Below are positions 1 to 7,920 of a stretch of DNA of 64,000 bases, piece after piece. The DNA is from Lathyrus oleraceus (lineage: Eukaryota; Streptophyta; Magnoliopsida; Fabales; Fabaceae), in assembly GCF_024323335.1 (NCBI RefSeq), contig NC_066584.1, positions 430,132,319-430,196,318 on the forward strand, in the 5' to 3' direction. The translations under genes were made by a program, and so were the position numbers. The notes beneath the pieces were generated by a model. The model made no database searches and was not told where the DNA came from. It saw only the letters and a program-made list of their open reading frames with translations. Position 1 is the stretch's first letter; each line of letters opens with the position of its first letter.

Positions 1-154
1 TAAGGTCCCCTTTAGTAAACACTAAAATTATAACATACTGCGCGTTTTGTTATTTCACTCTCTGTTATTTTCGTTCTTTTTCACGTTAGGGTTCTAAGGC
101 GTTCTCCTTCCACCTCTGTTAGATCTACGACGTTTCCTCCTTCTGGCACCAAAG

Positions 155-522
155 GTACGTTTGTTTCGTTTTAGCTTTGCCCTATTTCTTGCTTTGTTTT
201 AGCTTTGCCCCATTTCAGTTTTATGTTATTGTTGTCTATGCTACGTTTGTTTCAACCTGTAAAGTTTCAATATTCATAGTCATTTTAAATTTGATAGCGC
301 ATGCGTTAAATTTCAAGCCCTACGTTTGTTTGGGTTTATTAGGCAATTGACGGTTGGTTTTTAGTGACCATGATAGCGCATGCAATGGGACTACATTACC
401 CAGTAGTTAGGGTTATACGACCTATGAATATCTGATTTTGTGTCAACACCAGTATCATTAGAAACCTAGGTCCAAATGTGTTTGAACTCTTCTGAAATTG
501 TTTTTTTGTTTATTCTAATTAG
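155..522 (+). other. 5' UTR intron of the CACTA transposase gene
   Basis: A GT at 155 (context AAAG/GTACGT) pairs with a pyrimidine-rich AG at 521-522 (TTCTAATTAG), just before the transposase ATG at 525. The sequence before 155 is therefore probably untranslated leader, and no long reading frame is seen in 1-524. The intron is predicted only from splice-site consensus and position. Confidence 0.5.
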
Positions 523-524
523 TA

Positions 525-3500
525 ATGGATAATACATGGATGTCTTCCAATCGATTGTCGAGAGAGTACGAGAATGGGGTATTAGAATTTGTTAAGTTTG
601 CCGTTGCGCACGCCGAAGACCCCAGTAGAATGATATGTCCTTGCTTGGGTTGTTGTTATGGGAAACGGGTTGACGCAGTTCAGTTGACATCGCATCTAAT
701 GAGGCATGGAATTGATCGAAGTTATACATGTTGTAATTTGCATGGTGAGAAAAGTAACGAGAATGTTGAACCGGGGGATAGTACGACCTATGCCTCAAAC
801 TATAGTGGCGCAGATACATACGATTGTGATCGAGTTGAAGAGATTGCAGAAGCACTTGAAGGAGATCTTAAGGATTGTCCCGAAATGTTTGAGAGGTTGG
901 TAAGTGATGCAGAGAAACCTTTGTATGATGGTTGCACTAAATTCACAAGATTGTCTGCGGTATTAAAGTTGTACAACTTAAAGGCGGGCAATGGGTGGTC
1001 GGATAAAAGTTTCACAGAGTTATTAGCCCTTTTGAAAGATATGCTTCCTGAGGATAATGTTCTTCCCAATCGAACATATGAGACCAAAAAGATGTTGTGC
1101 TCTATTGGCATGAGCTATGATAAGATACATGCATGTCCAAACGATTGCGTTTTGTTTCGAAATGAGTATGCATCGTTAAATGAGTGTCCTAAATGCGGTG
1201 TCTCGCGATATAAGAACAAGTTGTCTCCAGCAAAGGTCTTGTGGTATTTTCCTGTTATTCCGAGATTTAGACGCATGTTTCGTAGTGAAACCGATTCAAG
1301 ACACTTGACCTGGCATGCAGATGAAAGAATTATAGATGGAAAGTATCGACATCCGGCAGATTCACCACAGTGGTTGAAAATTGATAATGATTATCCTGAA
1401 TTTGGAGAAGAATCAAGAAACCTTCGCTTGGCATTATCTACTGATGGAATGAACCCACACGGTATCCAGAGTATCTCACACAGTACATGGCCTGTGATTA
1501 TTATGATTTATAACCTACCTCCATGGCTATGTATGAAGCGTAAGTACATGATGTTGTCTATGTTGATTTCTGGACCTAAACAACCAGGGAATGACATAGA
1601 CGTGTACTTGAAGCCCTTAATCGAAGATTTAAAGATTTTGTGGGAGACCGGTGTGGAGGTTTATGATGGATATAGGAAAGAAAGTTTCAACTTGAGGGCG
1701 ATGTTGTTTGGCACAATTAATGATTTTCCAGCATACGGAAATCTATCAGGGTATAGCATAAAAGGTCAATGTGCGTGTCCTATTTGTGAAGATAAAACAG
1801 ATTGGAAGCGCTTGGAGTTTGGTCAGAAGAATGTCTTTCTCGGTCATCGGAGATTCTTAAATTCAAATCATCACTACCGTGGATGGAGAAAGGGGTTCAA
1901 TGGAGAGACAGAACAAGGCAGAGCTCCACCTATATTGACGGGTGATCAAATTTTTGAAAAGGTGAAAGATTTGGATACTCAGTTTGGCAAGCCTTTTGCC
2001 CACACACTTGTCAAAAGTGGGTGGAAGAAGAGGTCAGTTTTTTTTGAATTGCCGTATTGGAAGTCCTTGTATGTGAGACATTTTCTTGATGTTATGCATA
2101 TTGAAAAAAATGTATTTGAAAGTGTTATTGGCACGTTACTCAATATACAAGGAAAGTCTAAGGATGGCCTTAAGGCAAGAAAGGACTTGATAGCGATGGG
2201 AATAAGAACTGAATTAGGACCCTTGAAGAAAGGAAAACGAACATATCTACCGCCTGCTGCTTATACTCTATCTAAAAAGGAGAAAAAAACATTGTGTAAG
2301 TTTCTAAGTGAAGTTAAAGTTCCAGAAGGGTACTCTTCAGATATTAGAAGACTTGTGTCTATGAAAGACCTCAAGTTAAAGAGTTTAAAGACCCATGATT
2401 GCCATGTTATAATGGAACATTTTCTCCCAATAGGTATACGTTCTATTCTTCCAGAAAAAGTAAGAAGCTCTATAGCTAAGTTGTGTTCTTTCTTCAAGTC
2501 AATTTGCAGTAAGGTGATCAATCCTGCGATCTTACCAATGTTGCAAAAAGAAATCGTTATTACTTTGTGTGAGCTTGAAATGTTTTTTCCTCCATCATTT
2601 TTTGACATAATGGTACATCTAGTTGTTCATCTTATGAAAGAGACACAATTGTGTGGACCAGCTTATATGAGATGGATGTACCCTGTTGAACGTTATATGA
2701 AAATATTAAAAGGGTACGTGAAGCACCGAAGTCGACCAGAAGGTTGTATGGTTGAAAGATACATTGTTGAAGAAGCGATTGAGTTTTGTACTGAATATTT
2801 GTCTAATGTTCAGTCAATCGGACTCCCCAAGTCTCAGCTTGTCGAAAAGAAAGAAGGAAAAAATCTAATTGGAAATAAAATCGTGGCAGTATCAAGGTTC
2901 GAACGGGATCAAGTGCATTTGTATGTTCTGCACAATGAGAATGAGGTTGAGCCGTATGTTGAAATTCACAAGGATGTTCTCCGAGGTTTAAATCCCAATA
3001 GAAATGAAAATTGGATAGTACGAGAGCACAATCGATGTTTTATACCTTGGTTTAAGGATCATATTTATTCAAAGTATTATTCAGATCCCGCTTCAATAAC
3101 AGAAAGGTTGAGATGCTTAGCATATGGTCCAAGTTTCCATGTTTTTTCTTATAGCGCATACGCGATTAATGGATACACATTTTATACCAAAGAACAAGAT
3201 GATAAAAGTACTATGCAGAATAGTGGTGTCACCGTGGTAGCTGAAGCAATGCACATATCAAGTGTGAAGGACTTAAACCCCAAATTTGCAAATCTGTCGT
3301 ATTTTGGTGTTATCGAGCGCATTTGGGTGTTTGATTATGAGAAGTTTCAGATTCCTATATTTGGTTGCAAGTGGGTTGAAAATAATAACGGCATTCGAAT
3401 GGATAAGTCAGGATTTTTGCAAGTGGATCTTAATAGGGTGGGATACAAAGATGAGTCTTTTATTCTAGCCTCTCAAGCTAGACAAGTGTTCTATGTCAAT

Positions 3501-3749
3501 GATTCGAAAAGTACGAAATGGTCTATAGTTCTTTTTTCCAACAAAGTAATTGATGAAAACACTGGAGATCAAGGTGATATTGATGTTGAGATTGAATCGT
3601 TTACCAGAAATGATCAAGATGAGAATAATATATCAAATGATTCATATATTAGAAATGATCATAATGAGGGTATTTGGATCAATCCAACCGTTCGTGTTGT
3701 TAAGAGACATGTAGAACATATTCCAACCAAGAAAAGAAAGAGAACTTAG
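525..3749 (+). CDS. TNP2-type CACTA transposase, intact
   Basis: This single 1074-codon frame encodes a DDE-type transposase of the plant En/Spm TNP2 family, which binds the element ends in the nucleus and catalyses cut-and-paste movement. Visible in order are an N-terminal transposase-associated domain with a CPCLGCCYGK Cys cluster and a HLMRHGI stretch (residues about 5-75), the Transposase_21 core with STDGMNPHG (near 307), NDFPAYGNLSG (near 400) followed by CACPIC, and DVMHIEKN (near 524), then a DUF4218-like segment (about 680-790) and a DUF4216-like segment (about 910-1000). The tail is basic. The acidic residues in the core motifs are my candidates for the catalytic triad. There is no stop or frameshift, which is unusual beside the decayed elements in this window. 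The start is the first ATG after the predicted leader intron. Confidence 0.9.
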   Translation: MDNTWMSSNRLSREYENGVLEFVKFAVAHAEDPSRMICPCLGCCYGKRVDAVQLTSHLMRHGIDRSYTCCNLHGEKSNENVEPGDSTTYASNYSGADTYDCDRVEEIAEALEGDLKDCPEMFERLVSDAEKPLYDGCTKFTRLSAVLKLYNLKAGNGWSDKSFTELLALLKDMLPEDNVLPNRTYETKKMLCSIGMSYDKIHACPNDCVLFRNEYASLNECPKCGVSRYKNKLSPAKVLWYFPVIPRFRRMFRSETDSRHLTWHADERIIDGKYRHPADSPQWLKIDNDYPEFGEESRNLRLALSTDGMNPHGIQSISHSTWPVIIMIYNLPPWLCMKRKYMMLSMLISGPKQPGNDIDVYLKPLIEDLKILWETGVEVYDGYRKESFNLRAMLFGTINDFPAYGNLSGYSIKGQCACPICEDKTDWKRLEFGQKNVFLGHRRFLNSNHHYRGWRKGFNGETEQGRAPPILTGDQIFEKVKDLDTQFGKPFAHTLVKSGWKKRSVFFELPYWKSLYVRHFLDVMHIEKNVFESVIGTLLNIQGKSKDGLKARKDLIAMGIRTELGPLKKGKRTYLPPAAYTLSKKEKKTLCKFLSEVKVPEGYSSDIRRLVSMKDLKLKSLKTHDCHVIMEHFLPIGIRSILPEKVRSSIAKLCSFFKSICSKVINPAILPMLQKEIVITLCELEMFFPPSFFDIMVHLVVHLMKETQLCGPAYMRWMYPVERYMKILKGYVKHRSRPEGCMVERYIVEEAIEFCTEYLSNVQSIGLPKSQLVEKKEGKNLIGNKIVAVSRFERDQVHLYVLHNENEVEPYVEIHKDVLRGLNPNRNENWIVREHNRCFIPWFKDHIYSKYYSDPASITERLRCLAYGPSFHVFSYSAYAINGYTFYTKEQDDKSTMQNSGVTVVAEAMHISSVKDLNPKFANLSYFGVIERIWVFDYEKFQIPIFGCKWVENNNGIRMDKSGFLQVDLNRVGYKDESFILASQARQVFYVNDSKSTKWSIVLFSNKVIDENTGDQGDIDVEIESFTRNDQDENNISNDSYIRNDHNEGIWINPTVRVVKRHVEHIPTKKRKRT

Positions 3750-3767
3750 TGAAAAAGGTACAGGTCA

Positions 3768-3872
3768 AATGATTTTAATTGTTTTCTTTATTATAGGTAA
3801 AATGACTTTTATGATTTTAATTGTTTTTACATTTGTCATATGATTTTAATTGTTTTCTTTTTTACAGGTAAA
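3768..3872 (+). repeat. Triplicated short motif carrying a 3' splice site
   Basis: The motif ATGATTTTAATTGTTTT occurs three times between the transposase stop and the next ATG. Two copies continue into a pyrimidine-rich run ending in AG followed by GTAAAATG (near 3797 and 3867). The result is a duplicated potential splice acceptor immediately upstream of the second transposon gene. Confidence 0.6.
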
Positions 3873-4790
3873 ATGGCTATTATGAAGTCAATCATTCGTG
3901 CAAGGGGCAAGGGATGCTCGAAAGTATCAATTGATATTTGTTTAGATGGAGATGCTTTATTATCGTCAAGCCTCATTCGCGTAGATGATGATGCTGGATA
4001 TTTGAAAGTATCCCTCTACGACAATGGAACATGTCCATCTAAACATATATCAATTCTATCTTCAAAAGATAAGGGTTCAATGTTGGCAAGTTACATTGGT
4101 TTCCTTGTTCGACAACATATTCCGATTACATGTGATAATTGGAGAAGTCCGGACTTGAAGGTTGGCAAAGAAAAAATATGGTCGGAGATACAGGTACTTA
4201 CCATATATTGTTATATGTTTTTTGTTGCATCAACTTTGCAGCCCTGTATTGTAGGCAGAATTTAGGACTTCTCAAAGTTGATTTCTTGTTACTTTGTCGT
4301 TCATAAAATACACCACTAAATTCTCTGCGTTTAATTTTTAATTTATTTTCATCAGGCTTGTGTCTCAATAGAGGATGGGTATCTACCTAAAGTTACTTTT
4401 GTAGTGGTCCAAAAGAGACATCACACCCGTCTCTTTCCTGTCAACCCCAAAGAGACCGATAGAAGTGGAAAAATTATGCCAGGTTTTTTCAATATATTTC
4501 TCAACGCAGCTGGTATATATTATCATTTGAATTTATCACTTTTTGCTGATTTTGTTGTTCTAAATTGTCAAAGGAACCGTGGTAGACACCGGCATTTGTC
4601 ACCCTAGGGAATTTGATTTTTACCTTAACAGCCATGCAGGAATTCAGGTAATATTATCTATGTCATTAAACTTTATGCCATTGTTTACTATTTGTTGCTC
4701 AATCGCCTTTTGACAGTTCTGTGTTATTTGCATTTGGACGTGTTCTTTTTGCAGGGGACTACTTATGCTGCCATCTGTTGTTTTGGTTGA
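3873..4790 (+). CDS. Predicted spliced chimeric gene: transposon exon plus captured ARGONAUTE exons
   Basis: I predict four exons: 3873-4193, 4356-4482, 4574-4647 and 4755-4790. Every junction has GT and AG, and the phases 0, 1 and 0 keep one open frame to a TGA at 4788-4790. The first exon (107 codons, starting MAIMKS) contains [20 protein letters not shown] and DNWRSPDLK, which resemble the accessory ORF that accompanies TNP2 in legume CACTA elements; I do not know its function. Exons 2 and 3 are ARGONAUTE PIWI sequence. The last exon matches ARGONAUTE only for Gly-Thr and then runs into unrelated codons and a stop. It could equally be a non-coding relic. Splicing and translation are inferred, not observed. 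Confidence 0.5.
4356..4647 (+). pseudogene. Captured ARGONAUTE PIWI-domain fragment (two exons with native intron)
   Basis: Translation of 4356-4482 gives the hallmark [16 protein letters not shown] segment followed by [10 protein letters not shown]. 4574-4647 gives [16 protein letters not shown] and SHAGIQ. These are consecutive parts of the PIWI domain of plant ARGONAUTE proteins, closest by eye to the AGO1/5/10 type rather than AGO4 or AGO7. ARGONAUTEs use small RNAs to slice or repress target RNAs. The fragment starts after an acceptor at 4355 and its two exons are separated by a 91-bp intron in phase 1, so genomic DNA, not cDNA, was captured. Upstream PIWI, PAZ and MID regions and the C-terminal YYAH region are absent, so no slicer activity is expected. 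Confidence 0.88.
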
Positions 4791-5210
4791 GCCTTATTTT
4801 GTATGGATGTGCGATAGAACTACTAGACAGCTTTTGGATATACAGAACATGTTTGCCACCATGGGTGGATGGGCGTTTTTGTTTAGTATTGGTTAGAACT
4901 ACTAGACAGCTTTTGGATACAGTGGTCACTGGGTGTTGGTTGCTATGTTTTATTCTCTTAATTGTAGTACTTTGAGAATATGTTGTTGTATATTGTTGAT
5001 CAAAGAATCATATATTAATGTTGTATATATGGAGGATTAATGTTGTATATAAATGGATTCATGTTGTATATATCAATGGATTAATGGTGTATAACATTGG
5101 ATTAAAGGATGAAATCAATATGAATTTTACACTTTTGCAGCATGCGAACAGGTTACCAATTAAATATATATCCACTGTTTTTCAAACAAATTTTTTTTAA
5201 AATAACTAAC
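4791..5210 (+). other. CACTA 3' region, no gene recognised
   Basis: The reading frames here resemble no family I recognise. A 26-bp direct repeat containing TAGAACTACTAGACAG lies at 4815-4840 and 4894-4919. A short TGTTGTATATA-based repeat recurs four times at about 5012-5090. This looks like the untranslated tail of the transposon gene leading into the subterminal repeats. Confidence 0.5.
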
Positions 5211-5640
5211 ACTTTAGAGAGCGCTTTGTCCAGAAAGCGCCCTCTAAACACTTTACATTGACAACTTTAGAGGGCGCTTTTTCCTGAAAGCGCCCTCTAA
5301 ACACTTTACATTGACAACTTTAGAGGGCGCTTTTTCCTGAAAGCACCCTCTAAACACTTTACAATGACAACTTTAGAGGGCGCTTTTTCCTGAAAGCGCC
5401 CTCTAAACACTTTACACTGACAACTTTAGAGGGCGCTTTTTCCAGAAAGCGCCCTCTAAGGTGTCCCTGTATGGACCACTCCAGAGGGCGTTTTTTTCTT
5501 AAAGCGCACTATAATGTGGCCACTTTAGACAGCGCTTTCTCCAGGAGAACAAAGCGCTGTCTTTACCTATGCCAGCGCTAGATTAGAGGGCGCTTAAAAG
5601 CGCTGTTATAGGCCAAAATAAGCGCCCTCTTTTCCCTTAT
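5211..5640. repeat. CACTA subterminal tandem hairpin repeats
   Basis: Five tandem units of about 54 bp each hold the inverted pair TTTAGAGGGCGCTTT ... AAAGCGCCCTCTAAA joined by ACACTTTACATTGACAAC. Two or three degenerate units follow, with variants such as AGACAGCGC. Each unit could fold into a stem-loop. Such clustered motifs are the usual transposase-binding sites near CACTA ends. Confidence 0.88.
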
Positions 5641-5651
5641 TTGGCGTTGTG

Positions 5652-5673
5652 AAAGTCAGTTCACCGTATGACA
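5652..5673 (+). repeat. Right tip of the Ogre 5' LTR
   Basis: AAAGTCAGTTCACCGTATGA plus CA here is identical to 27021-27042, the end of the 3' LTR. Upstream of 5652 similarity stops because of the CACTA insertion. Confidence 0.85.
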
Positions 5674-5677
5674 GAAC

Positions 5678-5695
5678 TGGCGACTCTGCTGGGGA
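5678..5695 (+). other. Primer binding site (tRNA-Arg type)
   Basis: TGGCGACTCTGCTGGGGA lies four bases after the LTR end and is the PBS type described for Ogre elements, complementary to the 3' end of a plant tRNA-Arg. Confidence 0.75.
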
Positions 5696-6388
5696 TACTA
5701 AAGAGAGGTTGCCTTAAAAAAAAAAAAAAAAAAAGATCACTTTTTGTCTGATTTACTTTTAAGGGATTGCTTGGGTATTTTATGCTTGTGTGAAAGATCC
5801 TACACCCGGATCTAGTGTACCTTAGGTAAGTAGCAATAGATCATCGCGACTATCCGGCGTATACTGGAATGGTTAAAATGATGGCTACGGTTAATGTGAC
5901 ACTTTGGATGTCCTGATGTTCCTCATGTTTACTTGAGGAGAAATTTGGCGTCTGCGTGGTGTCATCAAAGCATTAACCAGACCTTTAGAACCCTAATTGA
6001 CTCATCATGGCCATTAGAAAGTAGTGGGATAACTGACTTCGGTTTCGACTGGGGTTGGTTGAGACTCGATACTACACTCTTTAAGATTGGACTTTAGGGA
6101 AGCTTTGGTCAACCACTTGGTGTTGCACTGAAGTGGACTTAAAGGAAGGTCAATGATTGGAGATCCTTTTAGAACCCGGTTACTATTCTAGGACAGGTTG
6201 AACCAACCAAACTTCAGTGGGGAGGGTATTTACCTATGGAACTCATGCAAGCCTTAAAACCTAGGAATGATTGTTGTGTGACTTGCTTGTGCTTGTTATT
6301 TACATAACATCATAACATCATAACATCATAACATTGTACTAACCATTTCAAGGACTTAGGGATTTAGCTTTGCTCTGTTAAACAGGTT
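5696..6388 (+). other. Ogre untranslated leader
   Basis: Non-coding leader between PBS and ORF1. It includes an 18-base run of A near 5717-5734 and a short CATAACATCATAACATCATA repeat near 6305-6335. No reading frame of note is present. Confidence 0.6.
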
Positions 6389-7716
6389 ATGGCTTCCAGG
6401 AAGACCATCCGGATCAATCTTGTGGCGATCTCTCCTCAACTCAAGGATTTAGTATCAGAACTTCCTGATCAGGCTCAGTTCATCAAGAAACATGGTTCTC
6501 TCCTCAATTTAGTTACCTCCGGTTTCAAGGAAGATATGATGAGAGTTTTATTCCAGTTCTTCGACCCTAAACATCATTGTTTCACCTTTCCGGATTATCA
6601 GTTGGTGCCCACGTTAGAAGAATTCTCCTGGCTGCTTGGGATACCTATCCTTGATCAAACACCTTTCAGTGGTTTAGAAAAGATTCCGAAGTCTGAAGAA
6701 GTTGCCGCGGCTTTACACATGACAAAGTCCGATATTGAAACTAATTGGGTAACAAGAAGAGGAATTAAGGGTTTACTTGCCAAATTTCTGATAAATAAGG
6801 CCCGAGAATTCTTAAAAGTTATGGGTGCCCATGCTTTCGAAGATGTCCTAGCATTACTAATCTATGGTTTGGTGTTATTCCCTAATCCAGACCAATTCAT
6901 AGACATGAATGCTATTAAGATATTTCTCACTCATAACCCTGTGCCCACCTTGCTTGGAGACATTTTGCATTCCCTTCATACTCGTACTATGAAAAGGCAA
7001 GGGACTCTCATGTGCTGCGTACCTTTATTGTCTAGGTGGTTTATTTCGCACCTTCCTCAATCAGTCTTGAAGAACGAGCAGAATTTGAAATGGTCTCAAA
7101 GGAAATGTCGCTCTCCCATTCAGACATCCGTTGGTGTCCTCATCTCAGAGAAAATGTTATCATCATTGACCGTTGTGGAGAGTTCCCTAACGTACCACTC
7201 CTAGGAACAAGAGGAGGTATTACTTATAACCCGACCTTAGCCCTACGTCAGTTTGGTTGTGCTCGAAGAGATGGCCCACATGAAATAGTTATCCAAGGCA
7301 CTGTGTTTGACTATGACAACGATTCTCAAAGTCTCCGTCAAAAGTTTGTACGAGCTTGGGGCATGGTGAAAAGAAGTACTTTAGGACAAAAGAACTCTAT
7401 TCCTATGGAACCTTATCTCATATGGGTACGCGCAAGAGCTCGTGAACTTGGCATGCCATATCTTGCAGTCGGACCGCTGATTGTTGAGACAGAAGTTGAA
7501 GGAGGTATTTCTCAGATCATTCCTTATCCGGATATGCCTACCAATGTTGAAGAATTGAAAAGATCCTGGATCCAATTGAGAGAGGAAAGGGATACTTTTG
7601 AAGCCCAGTTTTATGCTGAAAGGAGGAAAGTGTTAGAACTCACCAGCCAGCTTAATGAGGAACGAAGACTCAATACATATCTTCGCCCGAAAAGAAGCCG
7701 TCCCTGGGAGACTTGA
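6389..7716 (+). pseudogene. Ogre ORF1 (plant retrotransposon ORF upstream of gag), frameshifted
   Basis: The first frame (ATG at 6389) encodes about 237 plausible residues with LEEFSWLLGIPI and RWFISHLPQS, matching the DUF7745/plant-mobile-like ORF1 protein found upstream of gag in Ogre elements. Its function is unknown. Near 7099-7106 homology moves to another frame, which continues with MSLSHSDIRW, FSNVPL-like FPNVPLLGTRGGI and a coiled-coil-rich end (LREERDTFEAQFYAERRK) to a stop at 7714-7716. A one- or two-base indel near 7100 explains the break. Both halves are otherwise well preserved. Confidence 0.8.
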
Positions 7717-7920
7717 GTTGTCGTTGTATTTTATTATTTTGTTGTAATAAATATTGATTACAAAATTATTAATAAAAGTTCCTTTATTGGTGGTTTATGC
7801 AAAGTTAAATTCCAAAAGTCCTTGAAAACATTTCATACATTGCATAGCATGACATAACATTGCATAACAGGTATTCTAAAGGATCCATGTTCTCACGGTC
7901 TTCCTATTGCAAACAGAAAA
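7717..7920 (+). other. Spacer between ORF1 and gag
   Basis: A 204-bp AT-rich spacer with CATAGCATGACATAACATTG-like short repeats. No reading frame. Confidence 0.5.

Larger units (their letters stand above)
1..5651 (+). mobile_element. CACTA (En/Spm) DNA transposon, left end outside window
   Basis: The element carries a TNP2-type transposase, a second spliced gene, and a right end made of tandem inverted-repeat units with the AGAGGGCGCTTT motif, as in CACTA subterminal regions. Its last bases read CGTTGTG, whose reverse complement CACAACG differs by one base from a CACTA terminus. The next base (5652) begins a 22-bp match to the end of the 2-kb LTR found at 25021-27042, so the transposon sits inside the 5' LTR of the downstream retrotransposon. 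The left terminus and the 3-bp target duplication cannot be checked because they lie before position 1. Placing the right end at 5651 is inferred from that LTR match. Confidence 0.8.

Noticed and set aside
4356..4647. Functional ARGONAUTE gene
   Set aside because: Only two internal PIWI exons are present; PAZ, MID, most of PIWI and the C-terminus are missing.
5211..5640. CRISPR-like array
   Set aside because: Regular repeats are contiguous inverted-repeat units of a CACTA end in plant DNA, without unique spacers.
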